DNA from: an uncultured Bacteroidales bacterium
GTDB lineage: Bacteria; Bacteroidota; Bacteroidia; Bacteroidales; Muribaculaceae
NCBI GenBank assembly: GCA_946412245.1
Contig: CAMKGM010000001.1
Coordinates: 33,217 to 97,216 of the forward strand
Length of the DNA stretch: 64,000 nt
Reading direction: 5' to 3'
The translations under genes and the position numbers were made by a program. Within the stretch, counting starts at the first letter, position 1. Each line of letters begins with the position of its first letter. The notes under the pieces were generated by a model. That model was given only the letters and a program-made list of their open reading frames with translations. It was not told where the DNA came from and did no database searches. Positions 24,939 through 36,362 of the stretch are shown one piece after another.

Positions 24939-26900
24939 TTAAATTAATACAATCACCATAGTTATTGCGGCCAGCAATATCGCTCCTACGAAATACACCA
25001 GAACATAGCTCTGAATGCTACCCGACTGCAATTTGCGGATGGCAAACGACGCCGAGGTCGTCATGTCGGCCAGCAGGTTCATCGTGCCGTCAATGATGTG
25101 ACGATCGAACCATGCAATGGGTTTGCAAATCTTCTGGAAAATAATCTTGTGAGTGATAAACTGGTAGAGTTCGTCCATATAGAATCGGTTGTAAGCCGCA
25201 GTCCACAAGCCGTTGAACTTGCTCTTGAGCTGCGACGGCAACTTATTCTCTTTATAATACATCTTGGTGGCAAGACCGATGCCCACCAGCGCAATGCACA
25301 CGCTGGAGATAGCCACGGGCCAGTTGGTGTGAGTCTCAAGTGGCTTACCGTCGACAGTAACAAAGTCGCCAAAGGGAATGAAACCTGCCACACAAGAGAT
25401 AACTGCCAAAATAATGAGCGGCAGCGTCATGGTCCACTGCATATCGTGAGGTGCGTGATGACCCTCTTTCACCTCATGTTTCTTCCAGTGGAAGATAAGG
25501 TAATAGATACGGAACATATAGAATGCCGTCATACCGGCAACAATGGCCATCCATACGCCCCATAGCGGACTCTTCTCATAGCATGCCACCAGAATCTCGT
25601 CCTTACTGAAGAAACCTGCGAACGGTGGGATACCTGCAATCGCCAAGCAACCTATCAAGAACGCGATGCTCGTAATTGGCATGTACTTGTGCAAGCCATG
25701 CATGTGCGAGTTCTCGTTGCTGTGAACTGCGTGAATAATAGCACCGGCGCACAAGAAGAGTAACGCCTTGAACATGGCGTGAGTGAACAGGTGGAACATT
25801 GAGGCCATATAGCCAAGACCACCTTCGTGAATGCCCTCGCCCACATTGCTCGATACGGCCAGAGCCGTCATCATGTAAGCAATTTGCGAGATGGTCGAGA
25901 ACGCCAGCGCGCGTTTAATGTCGCTCTGTACACAAGCAATCGCTGCTGCATAGAGTGCTGTGAAAGCACCCACCACCAGCACAATGTTCATTGCGCCCTG
26001 CTCCAACACATAGAGCGGGAACAGACGTGCCACCAGGAACACACCGGCAACCACCATCGTAGCCGCATGAATCAGTGCCGACACAGGTGTGGGACCCTCC
26101 ATTGCATCGGGCAACCAAATGTGTAGCGGGTACATGGCACTCTTACCGGCACCGCCTATGAAGATAAACGTCAAGGCCCATGCCATCACCGAGCAACCCA
26201 TGAACGTTTGGCCATGAGCAGTGCTCAGTGCCGACTCAGGACTTGCCATCAACTCTTTGAAGTCGAATGTGTTTGTATAATATGACAAAACCATGATACC
26301 CACCAAGAAGAACAGGTCGGCAAGGCGGGTCACGATAAATGCTTTCTTCGATGCATGAATGGCTGCCGGCGAGGTGTAGTAGAAACCGATGAGCAAATAC
26401 GACGACACACCCACCATCTCAAAGAAGATGAACATCTGGAAGATGTTGGTGGCGACCACAAGGCCCAGCATTGAGAAGGTGAACAACGCCAAGAATGCAT
26501 AGTAGCGCTGGAAACCTTTCTCGGGTTTGCCATACTCGTCGCTCATGTAACCCAAACTGAACAGGTGTACCAGGAACGAGATGGTTGAAATCACTATGAG
26601 CATCATGGCCGAGATCGGGTCGAGCAGAATGCCCAGTTTCACCACCAGCTTATCGGTAAAGGTGAGCCAATTCCAGTCATAGGCCAACACACTCTGACGC
26701 ACACCGTCTATCACCTGTTTCTGATCGGTGCCAAAGAAATAGGTCAATGCTATGCTATAGCATATAAAGAGCGTCACGCCCATGGCTATAGTGCCCACTA
26801 CGCCAGTGATTTTCTTTCCCATTTTCACCCCAACGAGTCCCAAGAACAGGAACATGAACAGGGGCAGTGCTAAAACTAATATAGAAAAATCAAACGACAT
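24939..26900 (-). CDS. nuoL: NADH-quinone oxidoreductase subunit L
   Basis: 653 aa, the most distal antiporter-like subunit with the long lateral helix at its C-terminus. Recognisable parts are FFEMVGVSSYLLIGFYY near 145, YPLHIWLPDAMEGPTPVSAL near 255-275 and FSTISQIAYMMTALAVS near 335. A His/Lys-rich loop (HWKKHEVKEGHHAPHD) lies near 480. It starts 5 bp after nuoK ends. Confidence 0.96.
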   Translation of the reverse strand: MSFDFSILVLALPLFMFLFLGLVGVKMGKKITGVVGTIAMGVTLFICYSIALTYFFGTDQKQVIDGVRQSVLAYDWNWLTFTDKLVVKLGILLDPISAMMLIVISTISFLVHLFSLGYMSDEYGKPEKGFQRYYAFLALFTFSMLGLVVATNIFQMFIFFEMVGVSSYLLIGFYYTSPAAIHASKKAFIVTRLADLFFLVGIMVLSYYTNTFDFKELMASPESALSTAHGQTFMGCSVMAWALTFIFIGGAGKSAMYPLHIWLPDAMEGPTPVSALIHAATMVVAGVFLVARLFPLYVLEQGAMNIVLVVGAFTALYAAAIACVQSDIKRALAFSTISQIAYMMTALAVSSNVGEGIHEGGLGYMASMFHLFTHAMFKALLFLCAGAIIHAVHSNENSHMHGLHKYMPITSIAFLIGCLAIAGIPPFAGFFSKDEILVACYEKSPLWGVWMAIVAGMTAFYMFRIYYLIFHWKKHEVKEGHHAPHDMQWTMTLPLIILAVISCVAGFIPFGDFVTVDGKPLETHTNWPVAISSVCIALVGIGLATKMYYKENKLPSQLKSKFNGLWTAAYNRFYMDELYQFITHKIIFQKICKPIAWFDRHIIDGTMNLLADMTTSASFAIRKLQSGSIQSYVLVYFVGAILLAAITMVIVLI

Positions 26901-26905
26901 AACTC

Positions 26906-27217
26906 TTAGAATTTCAATTTAGTGATTTCACTGATATCCACCTTCTTCGCTACACGATAGATGTTGATGATTATCGCTATCGCCACGGCTGTCTCGGCAG
27001 CGGCTATCGCGATGGCAAACAGAGCGAAGAACATGCCGTCCATCTGATCAGGATACAGGAATCGGTTAAACACAACAAAATTGATGTCCACCGAGTTGAG
27101 CATCAACTCCAGCGAAATCAAAATTGCAATCATATTCTTACGGGTGATGAAGCCGTAAACGCCGCAGCCAAACATGATGAGGCTGGGAATCAGATACATA
27201 AAAATATTGCTTTCCAT
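26906..27217 (-). CDS. nuoK: NADH-quinone oxidoreductase subunit K
   Basis: 103 aa, three membrane helices. The conserved helix ISLELMLNSVDINFVVFNRF carries the first channel Glu, and FALFAIAIAAAETAVAIAII the second (AAAE). The size fits NuoK (about 100 aa). It lies between nuoJ (18 bp) and nuoL (5 bp). Confidence 0.95.
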   Translation of the reverse strand: MESNIFMYLIPSLIMFGCGVYGFITRKNMIAILISLELMLNSVDINFVVFNRFLYPDQMDGMFFALFAIAIAAAETAVAIAIIINIYRVAKKVDISEITKLKF

Positions 27218-27235
27218 TTGTGTCTCCTCCTCTGT

Positions 27236-27751
27236 TTAACGGCGACGAGCTATCACAACGCCACCTATTATACATGCCAATAACAAGATACTGATTGCCT
27301 CAAAGGGCAACAGATAACCGAACTTGTCGGTATCCAGAAGAGCCGTGCCCAGTTCCTTGATGTCAAAATTGCCGCCGGGCAGCAACTTGGCACAACAGAA
27401 CTTGCCATAACTGAACAGCGCGCCTGCACACACTATCACACCGGCACAAGCCGCGCCTACGCCCATCCATCGCTTGTGCGACGTGAGTGGCTCAGCGTCC
27501 TTGCCGGGCTTGTGTGTGAGCATTATCGCAAACACAAACAGCACCACAATACCACCTGCATAAACGGCTATCTGAACCGCTCCCAAGAACTCATAGTCCA
27601 TCTGGAAGTAGATTACTGCTGTCGCCAGCAAGGCAAACAACAGATAGGTAGCCGAGCGCAGTATCTTCTTCGTGGTTACAGCTAAAATCGAACATCCTAT
27701 GATTGCCAGTGCGGCAACTACATAGACAATTATATTTCCTACTGAATCCAT
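27236..27751 (-). CDS. nuoJ: NADH-quinone oxidoreductase subunit J
   Basis: 171 aa, five membrane helices. The conserved segment YFQMDYEFLGAVQIAVYAGG followed by IVVLFVFAIML identifies NuoJ, with the pi-bulge helix that changes shape during the catalytic cycle. It ends in a basic RRR. It starts 2 bp after nuoI ends. Confidence 0.94.
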   Translation of the reverse strand: MDSVGNIIVYVVAALAIIGCSILAVTTKKILRSATYLLFALLATAVIYFQMDYEFLGAVQIAVYAGGIVVLFVFAIMLTHKPGKDAEPLTSHKRWMGVGAACAGVIVCAGALFSYGKFCCAKLLPGGNFDIKELGTALLDTDKFGYLLPFEAISILLLACIIGGVVIARRR

Positions 27752-27753
27752 CT

Positions 27754-28368
27754 TTATTTGTTTTCGTTATTTTCTGACTCGGGTTGAGGTGCGGCGGGCT
27801 TTGATTCAGCCGCTGGCTTGGTAGCATCCTCCTTCTCAGCAGGCTTCACGGCGGCAGCCGCCGGCTTGGCGGCAGCGGGTGCGGCAGGTTTGGCGGCCGG
27901 CGCGGGAGTGGGCTTGATTTTTTCAGGCAGATAGTTGAGCTGCTTGAGCAAAACCTCACGGCGGAACACCGATTGCTCAAAGTCGTTGCTGAACTCGATG
28001 GCCTGAGTGGGGCATGTGAGTACACACAAGTCGCAGAACGTGCAACTGCCCAGGTCATACATATACTTGTCCAGGACCATCTTCTTCTTGCCGTTGTCCA
28101 GGTCTATCATCTTCGTGATTACCTGAATCGTGCCATTCGGACAATTTCGCTCGCATGACTTGCACGCTATGCACTTGTGATACCCTTCATCGTCATAGAT
28201 GAATTGCAGCGTGCCGCGAAAACGCTTCGAAATTTCCAAGGTGTCTCTGTTCTCGGGATACTGCTCAGTCACCTTCTTGGTCACGAGTTCTTTTCCCGTT
28301 ACCTCCATTCCCTTTATCAAGCTGTGCAAGCCTTTGAAAAGAGATGAGAAATACTCCTTAATTGTCAT
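27754..28368 (-). CDS. nuoI: NADH-quinone oxidoreductase subunit I with a Pro/Ala/Lys-rich tail
   Basis: 204 aa from the ATG at 28368 (MTIKEYFSSLFKG); an in-frame ATG 21 codons upstream gives a basic leader with no family match. Two 4Fe-4S sites (CIACKSCERNCP at 66-77 and CTFCDLCVLTCP further on) carry electrons to cluster N2 in NuoB. Residues about 153-204 are a low-complexity tail of Pro, Ala and Lys ending in acidic and Asn residues, not part of the usual NuoI fold. The gene follows atpG by 106 bp, so this is where the nuo operon resumes after the atp insertion. Confidence 0.93.
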   Translation of the reverse strand: MTIKEYFSSLFKGLHSLIKGMEVTGKELVTKKVTEQYPENRDTLEISKRFRGTLQFIYDDEGYHKCIACKSCERNCPNGTIQVITKMIDLDNGKKKMVLDKYMYDLGSCTFCDLCVLTCPTQAIEFSNDFEQSVFRREVLLKQLNYLPEKIKPTPAPAAKPAAPAAAKPAAAAVKPAEKEDATKPAAESKPAAPQPESENNENK

Positions 28369-28474
28369 AAGTATAAATCTATAGCTTATTAAAACTTTAT
28401 GCCTTTTTCTTCCAAGCCACCCAACCGGCATGTGTGTGCGTGACTCTGTTTTATTGGAAACCGCACCGAACGTG

Positions 28475-29362
28475 TCATCGTTCTACCTGACCGCCCAAAA
28501 TATCGAGCAGCTCGGTCGTGATGCTCTGCTGACGCAGTTTGTTGTACTCCAAGTTCAGCGTTTCAAGCAACTCCTTTGCGTTGTCGCTTGCCGTCTGCAT
28601 GGCCATCACGCGAGCAGCCTGTTCCGAGGCCGAACTCTGCGTGAACACATCCTGCATCAGCGAACGCACATACAAGGGCAACACGCTGTTGAAGATGCTG
28701 TTGGCATCTGGCTCAAAGATGCAGGGACTATTGGCCTGGCTGGCATCAGCCTCTTGCGAAAGCGCTTCATAACTCACCGGCAACAACTGCTCATGGGTCA
28801 ACACCTGACGGCTCGTTGACTTGAAATGCATGTACAGCAAGTCTACCCTGTCAAGCTCGCCTTCGAGAAAACGCTCGCGCAACATAGCGGTGAAACGGCT
28901 CAAATCATCTGAACTGCTACGGGTGCTCATGTAGTCGGTGGTTTCTACCTTCACTCCATCAGCTACGATTTTACGCACCGACTTCACCACCTTGCGACCT
29001 ACCGGGAAAAGCGTGATCTCCACTCCTTTTCCATAGGTTTTCTCTGCGGTCGACAACAATTCCTGAAGCCGTTTCACTATATTGATGTTGAATGCACCGC
29101 ACAAACCGTCATCTGAACCGAACACCACGATTCCCACGTGTTTCAGCTCGCGCTCGGCAATGAGTGGCGACACAAACTCAACATCAGTGGCAAGCAGATG
29201 GCTCAGCGTCTGCTGCACCATGTCGCGATAGGGCGACAAGCGCTGCAGCTGGCCGGTGAACTTGTGCATCTTAGCCGATGATATCATCTTCATGGCACTC
29301 GTCGTCTTCTGCGTTGAGGCCACTGAACCAATCCTGCTTTTTAATTCTCGTAAGGTCGACAT
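28475..29362 (-). CDS. atpG: ATP synthase F1 subunit gamma
   Basis: 295 aa, the central rotor stalk of F1. The start MSTLRELKSRIGSVASTQKT and the C-terminal MAMQTASDNAKELLETLNLE plus RQQSITTELLDILGG are gamma signatures. GSDDGLCGAFNINIVK near 79-94 is the conserved middle segment. It is the last gene of the atp group, 15 bp after atpA. Confidence 0.96.
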   Translation of the reverse strand: MSTLRELKSRIGSVASTQKTTSAMKMISSAKMHKFTGQLQRLSPYRDMVQQTLSHLLATDVEFVSPLIAERELKHVGIVVFGSDDGLCGAFNINIVKRLQELLSTAEKTYGKGVEITLFPVGRKVVKSVRKIVADGVKVETTDYMSTRSSSDDLSRFTAMLRERFLEGELDRVDLLYMHFKSTSRQVLTHEQLLPVSYEALSQEADASQANSPCIFEPDANSIFNSVLPLYVRSLMQDVFTQSSASEQAARVMAMQTASDNAKELLETLNLEYNKLRQQSITTELLDILGGQVER

Positions 29363-29377
29363 TTATCGTGTGATTTT

Positions 29378-30955
29378 TTATGCGGTATATTTTGCAACAA
29401 TGTCCGATGCCGCAGCCTTGAGCTTCGACATCACTTCATCGTCAATCTTGCCTGACTTCAACACATCCAGCACATCTTCTTGATGCTTGCCGTGCAGATA
29501 ATGGACAAACAGTTTCTCAAACTCGCCCACTTTGTCAATGGGCACATTCTGCAACAGGCCATTCACACCGCAGTAAATCAGTGCCACCTGCTCCTCAACG
29601 GCCATAGGCTCGTACTGAGGCTGAACCAGCAGACGCTCGTTCTTGCGACCGGTGTCAATGGTTCGGGCGGTCACGGCATCAATGTCACCGCCAAACTTGG
29701 TGAACGACTCCAACTCACGGAACTGTGCCTGGGCTATCTTGAGCGTACCGGCAACCTTCTTCATGCACTTGATTTGTGCATTACCTCCCACACGCGACAC
29801 CGAGATACCCACGTTCACAGCTGGCCTGATGCCGCTATTGAACAAGGCAGTCTCCAGATAAATCTGGCCATCGGTAATCGAAATCACATTGGTGGGAATA
29901 TAGGCCGACACGTCGCCTGCTTGAGTCTCAATGATGGGCAATGCCGTGAGCGATCCTCCACCCTTCACAATGGGTTTCAGTGCTTCGGGCAGGTCATTCA
30001 TCACCGATGCCACATCCTGATTCTCATTAATCTTTGCGGCTCGCTCCAGCAAGCGACTGTGCAGGTAGAAGATATCGCCGGGATAAGCCTCACGGCCCGA
30101 CGGGCGCTTGAGGATAAGCGATATTTCACGATAAGCCACAGCGTGCTTCGAGAGGTCGTCGTAAATCACCAGCGCATCGCGACCGGTATCGCGGAAGTAC
30201 TCGCCAATGGCTGCTCCGGCGAAAGGCGCGTAGTAGCGCATCGACGCTGAGTCCGATGCGGTTGCAGCAACCACAATGGTGTATGGCATGGCACCATATT
30301 CGCGCAACTTGTTGACTAGAGCGGCAACAGTTGAGGCCTTCTGCCCTATCGCCACATAGATGCAATACACCGGCTTGCCGGCATCGTAGCACGAACGCTG
30401 ATTGATTATCGTATCAATAGCAATCGCTGTCTTGCCAATCTGACGGTCGCCAATGATGAGCTCTCGCTGGCCACGGCCGATGGGTATCATCGAGTCAATT
30501 GCCTTCAAGCCCGTCTGCAACGGCTCTTTCACCGGCTGGCGGAAGATGACACCGGGTGCTTTGCGCTCAAGCGGCAGACGAATGCGGTCGCCTTCAATAT
30601 CGCCGTTGCCGTCAATGGGCTCTGCTAGCACATTGACCACGCGGCCCAGCAGGCCCTCGCCCACTTCGATCGACGCAATCTCGCCCGTGCGGCGCACTTT
30701 CATATTCTCTGTAATCGAGTCCACCTCGTTCAGCAGAATCACGCCCACGTCACTTTCCTCAAGGTTCATTGCGACACCCGTCACGCCATTCTCAAACTCC
30801 ACGAGCTCATTGGCCTCAACATTCTCAAGACCGAACACATGCGCAACGCCATCGCCCACTTCCAGCACAGTGCCAACCTCCTCGAACGACACCTTTTGGG
30901 TCACGTCGCTCAATTGTTGTTTCAATATGTCGGATATTTCACTTGGGTTGATCAT
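29378..30955 (-). CDS. atpA: ATP synthase F1 subunit alpha
   Basis: 525 aa, the normal length for the non-catalytic nucleotide-binding subunit. The P-loop [13 protein letters not shown] lies near 168-180, and the family signature [17 protein letters not shown] near 372 includes the arginine finger. It begins 5 bp after atpH ends. Confidence 0.97.
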   Translation of the reverse strand: MINPSEISDILKQQLSDVTQKVSFEEVGTVLEVGDGVAHVFGLENVEANELVEFENGVTGVAMNLEESDVGVILLNEVDSITENMKVRRTGEIASIEVGEGLLGRVVNVLAEPIDGNGDIEGDRIRLPLERKAPGVIFRQPVKEPLQTGLKAIDSMIPIGRGQRELIIGDRQIGKTAIAIDTIINQRSCYDAGKPVYCIYVAIGQKASTVAALVNKLREYGAMPYTIVVAATASDSASMRYYAPFAGAAIGEYFRDTGRDALVIYDDLSKHAVAYREISLILKRPSGREAYPGDIFYLHSRLLERAAKINENQDVASVMNDLPEALKPIVKGGGSLTALPIIETQAGDVSAYIPTNVISITDGQIYLETALFNSGIRPAVNVGISVSRVGGNAQIKCMKKVAGTLKIAQAQFRELESFTKFGGDIDAVTARTIDTGRKNERLLVQPQYEPMAVEEQVALIYCGVNGLLQNVPIDKVGEFEKLFVHYLHGKHQEDVLDVLKSGKIDDEVMSKLKAAASDIVAKYTA

Positions 30956-30960
30956 TTCTC

Positions 30961-31503
30961 TTATTTCCTTTGTAGTTTTAAACGCAATTGTTGTAGTTCA
31001 TTCTTTACCGATGCATCCAGAACGAGCGAGTCGATAATTACGACAAATCCGCCTATGATTTCCGGGTCTATGCGCTCTGTGATTTCCAGAGTCATTCCTT
31101 TCAATTGTCGCTCTACAATGCCGGTTATCGCCTTGATCTCATCTGACGGCAACTGACGTGCCATCACAATCTCAACCTTAGCTATGTTATGTTCTTCCCT
31201 ATACAGGCGAACATAAGAAAGCGCTATCTTGCGCAAGAATTCTGCACGATTGTTCTTCAGAACCAGCAATATGAATTTGTCGAGCGAACTTCCTGGCTGG
31301 GCTCCTGCTGCCATCAGCAGCATTCGGCTCTTGTCGCTATCGGCGATGTGAGGATTCAGCATCACCTTCTTCAGGTCATTTATCCCTGAATAGCTGAAAT
31401 TTAGCACCTTCAGCTGCTCATAGATCACTTGCGCATCGCCGTTTTCTTGAGCATACTTGTACAGCGCCTTAGCATATCTGCGTGGAATCAGTCCGTCGTT
31501 CAT
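30961..31503 (-). CDS. atpH: ATP synthase F1 subunit delta (OSCP)
   Basis: 180 aa, peripheral stalk cap that binds F1 alpha. The N-terminus [17 protein letters not shown] and the C-terminus [20 protein letters not shown] are delta signatures. It sits 6 bp after atpF and 5 bp before atpA. Confidence 0.94.
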   Translation of the reverse strand: MNDGLIPRRYAKALYKYAQENGDAQVIYEQLKVLNFSYSGINDLKKVMLNPHIADSDKSRMLLMAAGAQPGSSLDKFILLVLKNNRAEFLRKIALSYVRLYREEHNIAKVEIVMARQLPSDEIKAITGIVERQLKGMTLEITERIDPEIIGGFVVIIDSLVLDASVKNELQQLRLKLQRK

Positions 31504-31509
31504 AGTCGC

Positions 31510-32007
31510 TTAGTTTTTTGTCTCAACCTCGTTCAACAGTTTGTTTACAAGTTCCTTTTGCGCCGCGTCGCTTCGCATATTGGCGCGCAATATCTTTTCG
31601 GCTATCTGAAGGGCAAGCTCTGACACTTCCTCTTTCAGCTGCTTCTCCGATTCGCGACGAGCCTGCTCAATTGAAACTTGCGCTGCCTCAGACACCTTTT
31701 GGGCTTCCGCTGAGGCTGTTGCCTTAGCTTCCTCGATGATTTGGGTCTTCATCTTGGCTGCTTCGCGCAGTATCTCGGCTTGCTGGTTGCGAGCCTCGGC
31801 TATCACCTTGTCGGCTTCGGCCTTGGCATTGTCCAGGTTCGCCTTGGCCTGCTGAGCATACGCCACTCCCTTATCAATCAGGTCGGCACGTTGTTCCATG
31901 CTCTTAATGATAAAGGGCCACGCAAACTTAGCCAGGATGAAATACAGGCACAAGAATGCCACAAACATCCAGAAGACTAAACCAAATTCAGGCTTAAAAA
32001 GTTCCAT
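31510..32007 (-). CDS. atpF: ATP synthase Fo subunit b
   Basis: 165 aa: one N-terminal membrane helix (about 9-30, LVFWMFVAFLCLYFILAKFA) and a long charged coiled coil (Ala/Glu/Lys rich) forming the peripheral stalk. The length is normal. It lies between atpE (21 bp) and atpH (6 bp). Confidence 0.95.
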   Translation of the reverse strand: MELFKPEFGLVFWMFVAFLCLYFILAKFAWPFIIKSMEQRADLIDKGVAYAQQAKANLDNAKAEADKVIAEARNQQAEILREAAKMKTQIIEEAKATASAEAQKVSEAAQVSIEQARRESEKQLKEEVSELALQIAEKILRANMRSDAAQKELVNKLLNEVETKN

Positions 32008-32028
32008 TGATAAGGACGCTTGCTGTTA

Positions 32029-32271
32029 TTAAAGGAAGATTGCAAGAATGCAGACAATCAGAGCAAAGAATGCAACACCCTCAATCAGAGCGGCAATCAC
32101 AATCATGTTGCTTCGAATGTCGTTTGTTGACTCGGGTTGACGGGCGATGGCTTCCATGGCCGATCCACCAATCTTTCCAATACCGATACCTGCGGCGATT
32201 GCTGCGATACCTGCTCCAATTGCTGCGCCCAGTTTTGCCAGTGCGTCAGCGGCTAAAATCATTCCTAACAT
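32029..32271 (-). CDS. atpE: ATP synthase Fo subunit c
   Basis: 80 aa, two membrane helices joined by the polar loop ARQPE. Helix 1 is glycine-rich (GAAIGAGIAAIAAGIGIG). The ion-binding carboxylate is Glu64 in AALIEGVAFFAL. The residues after it (Gly-Val) are unlike the Glu-Ser/Thr of Na+-type rings, so proton coupling is likely. Confidence 0.95.
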   Translation of the reverse strand: MLGMILAADALAKLGAAIGAGIAAIAAGIGIGKIGGSAMEAIARQPESTNDIRSNMIVIAALIEGVAFFALIVCILAIFL

Positions 32272-32324
32272 AGTTTTTGTGTTTTAATTGTTATTATTTT
32301 TTTGTTTTTTATTATTTCTGTTTT

Positions 32325-33395
32325 TTACTCCTTGTCTACTGCCACCTGCACATGATGTTTCACATGCGCCATCGAGATGAACATCGTCGACAAGATTGTG
32401 AATACATAGGCCTGGATGAAACTCACCAGCGTGTCAAGCAACAGCATGAACAGCGAGAACGCAAGCGAGAATACCGATGTGCCCACACCCACTGCAAGGC
32501 TATTGGCGCCAAAAATGAAAATCAGCAAGATGAACACAATCACCACCATGTGACCGCCCATCATGTTCGCAAAGAGACGAATCATCAGCGCAATGGGCTT
32601 TGTGAAAATGCCGAATATCTCAATAATGGGCATCAGAGGCAACGGGCACTTCAAGGCTACCGGCACATCGGGCCAGAAAATCTCTTTCCAATACTCCTTT
32701 GTACCTGTCAGGTTCGTCACCAAGAATGTGCACACGGCCAGCACCAGAGTCACTGCCAAGTTGCCGGTCAAGTTGGCACCGCCGGGGAATATCACTATCA
32801 AGCCCAGCAAGTTCATTGTCAAAATGAAGAAGAACACAGTGAGCAAATAAGGTGCATATTTGGGTGCTTCACGACCCATAATGGGCCGAATGGTGTCAGT
32901 GTACACAAAGTCCACCACAACCTCGAGCAGGGCGGTCCCCTTACGCGGAGCTTTCATACCGTGCTTCTTGTACCAGCGCTTGATGCTGAACACCATCAGA
33001 ATCACCAGAATGGCGGCAATAAAGATGCCGAACGCGTTCTTCGTGATGGAGAAATCGAGCGGACGGCTACCGTCTGTGCTCACCACCTTGCCTTTATGCT
33101 CGCCTTCGGTAGCAATCTTGAAACCGTCATACTCCTGACCGTCAGCCAAACGGCTCGACAGGAAACAGTGCCAAGACCCTCCGTTATCACGCACAATGAT
33201 GGGTAGCGGGATGCGGTAGTGGTGAGAGAACGGAACCTCCCAACCATAGGCATCGCCCAGGTGCTCAAAAATCACCTCTTTCGGGTCCAGTTTCGTTTCA
33301 TGACCCTCGGCTGCATGTCGCGACGCGCTCATGTAACCAAACGCCATGAGTCCTACTATCACCAGAGCCACTATTGCGGTTATTACCTTTTTCAT
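32325..33395 (-). CDS. atpB: ATP synthase Fo subunit a, long Bacteroidetes form
   Basis: 356 aa, longer than the 271 aa of E. coli because of an N-terminal extension: a signal-like helix (1-20) and a periplasmic domain of about 100 residues. The channel core includes the essential Arg in ALMIRLFANMMGGHM near 273 and the C-terminal LVSFIQAYVFTILSTMFIS. It follows atpC by 7 bp and precedes atpE by 53 bp. The small extra gene I would expect between atpC and atpB in Bacteroides is not present. Confidence 0.95.
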   Translation of the reverse strand: MKKVITAIVALVIVGLMAFGYMSASRHAAEGHETKLDPKEVIFEHLGDAYGWEVPFSHHYRIPLPIIVRDNGGSWHCFLSSRLADGQEYDGFKIATEGEHKGKVVSTDGSRPLDFSITKNAFGIFIAAILVILMVFSIKRWYKKHGMKAPRKGTALLEVVVDFVYTDTIRPIMGREAPKYAPYLLTVFFFILTMNLLGLIVIFPGGANLTGNLAVTLVLAVCTFLVTNLTGTKEYWKEIFWPDVPVALKCPLPLMPIIEIFGIFTKPIALMIRLFANMMGGHMVVIVFILLIFIFGANSLAVGVGTSVFSLAFSLFMLLLDTLVSFIQAYVFTILSTMFISMAHVKHHVQVAVDKE

Positions 33396-33402
33396 CTGCG
33401 GG

Positions 33403-33636
33403 TCAATAAAGACATACCGACACTACATTATTCTTAATATCAGCTATTCCGCCCAGAATTTCGCGAGTTTGAGTCTCACCGCCGGTCACATAGGTGATTG
33501 TGCCTTGCGACAGCGACGATATCAGAGCCGCATGATTCTTCAGCACCTGAAACAATCCCTTTGTTCCGGGCAATGTCACCGAGTCTACGGTGCCTTCAAA
33601 CTCTATCTTTTCGGCCGATATGATTTTGAGTGTCAT
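33403..33636 (-). CDS. atpC: ATP synthase F1 subunit epsilon, short form
   Basis: 77 aa, only the N-terminal beta-sandwich (MTLKIISAEKIEFEG, VTLPGTKGLFQVLKNHAALI). The C-terminal helical domain that inhibits F1 in E. coli (139 aa) is missing. Short epsilon subunits are usual in this phylum. It lies 54 bp after atpD and 7 bp before atpB. Confidence 0.93.
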   Translation of the reverse strand: MTLKIISAEKIEFEGTVDSVTLPGTKGLFQVLKNHAALISSLSQGTITYVTGGETQTREILGGIADIKNNVVSVCLY

Positions 33637-33690
33637 TTGATGCTATAATTGTTATTAATATTGTGTTTATTTTTTCTCTGTCACGGCGAT

Positions 33691-35217
<1,527 letters not shown>

Positions 35218-35231
35218 TTATTAATTTCTTG

Positions 35232-36314
35232 TTAAAACACCCAGTTAAACGACACACACAGTGCCATCACAACGAGGTTCACCAAGCCTATCGGCATCAA
35301 GATGCGCCACTCCAGTGCAAGCATTTGGTCAATACGCACACGCGGGAACGACCAGCGAATCCACATGAACACAAAGGTCATGAAGAATGCCTTGCCCAGG
35401 AACCAGAAGGTCGACGGGATAAAGTCCATCACATGGTTGAAGCCATCCCAACCGGGAATGTGCAACGGCATCCAGCCGCCCAGGAACAGCAATGCTGCTA
35501 TACCGCTCACAATAAACAGGTTCAGATACTCGGCAAGATAAAACAGACCGTAGTGAATACCTGAATACTCGCTGTGATAACCGGCGGTCAGCTCATGCTC
35601 TGCCTCGGGCAAGTCAAACGGGCCACGGTTGTTCTCGGCATTGGCGGCGATGATGTAAATCACAAAGGCTATGATGGCGGGCAGGTGACCTTTGAACAGG
35701 AACCAGCCGTCGTTCTGCGCCTCAACAATGCCACTGATGCTCATCGTGCCGGCAAGGCACACCACAGTCAGAATGGAAATACCCACCGAGAGCTCATAGC
35801 TCACCATCTGAGCACCGCTTCGCATAGCACCCATCAAGGTATACTTGCTGTTACTCGACCATCCTGCAAGCAGAATGCCAAGCACGCCCAGCGACGACAC
35901 GGCGATGATGAAGAATACGCCTATGTTGAAGTCTATCACCTGCATACCCTTGCCCCACGGCAAGCAGGCAAATGTGAGCACCGACGCAGTCACCACAAAG
36001 AAGGGAGCAAGCCAGAACAAGAACTTGTCGTTATGCCACAAGGTTACAATCTCCTTGGTCAGAATCTTGAACACGTCAGCAAATATCTGCAGCAAACCGG
36101 CTGGACCTACGCGGATAGGGCCGCGACGGCATTGGATCCACGCGCACACCCAGCGCTCATACATGATATAGAACATGGCTATCACTGTGTAGGCCAACAG
36201 AAGACCTACTGCGACCAGTAAGCATTCAATGGTCGACGTGAGCCAATCCGGACACGACAGTGTGTTGCGCAGCAAATTGTCAATCCAGCCTGTTACAATA
36301 CTAAAGTCAAACAT
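35232..36314 (-). CDS. nuoH: NADH-quinone oxidoreductase subunit H
   Basis: 360 aa, eight or so membrane helices, forming part of the quinone chamber of complex I. Conserved segments are CRRGPIRVGPAGLLQIFADV near 62-81, GWSSNSKYTLMGAMRSGAQM near 152-171 and DLPEAEHELTAGYHSEYSG near 225-243 (acidic quinone-site loop). It lies 48 bp after nuoCD and 29 bp before atpD. Confidence 0.96.
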   Translation of the reverse strand: MFDFSIVTGWIDNLLRNTLSCPDWLTSTIECLLVAVGLLLAYTVIAMFYIMYERWVCAWIQCRRGPIRVGPAGLLQIFADVFKILTKEIVTLWHNDKFLFWLAPFFVVTASVLTFACLPWGKGMQVIDFNIGVFFIIAVSSLGVLGILLAGWSSNSKYTLMGAMRSGAQMVSYELSVGISILTVVCLAGTMSISGIVEAQNDGWFLFKGHLPAIIAFVIYIIAANAENNRGPFDLPEAEHELTAGYHSEYSGIHYGLFYLAEYLNLFIVSGIAALLFLGGWMPLHIPGWDGFNHVMDFIPSTFWFLGKAFFMTFVFMWIRWSFPRVRIDQMLALEWRILMPIGLVNLVVMALCVSFNWVF

Positions 36315-36362
36315 AATATATAATAATGTGTATGTTATTTTTTACGTTGCTTTCTCTCTTCC

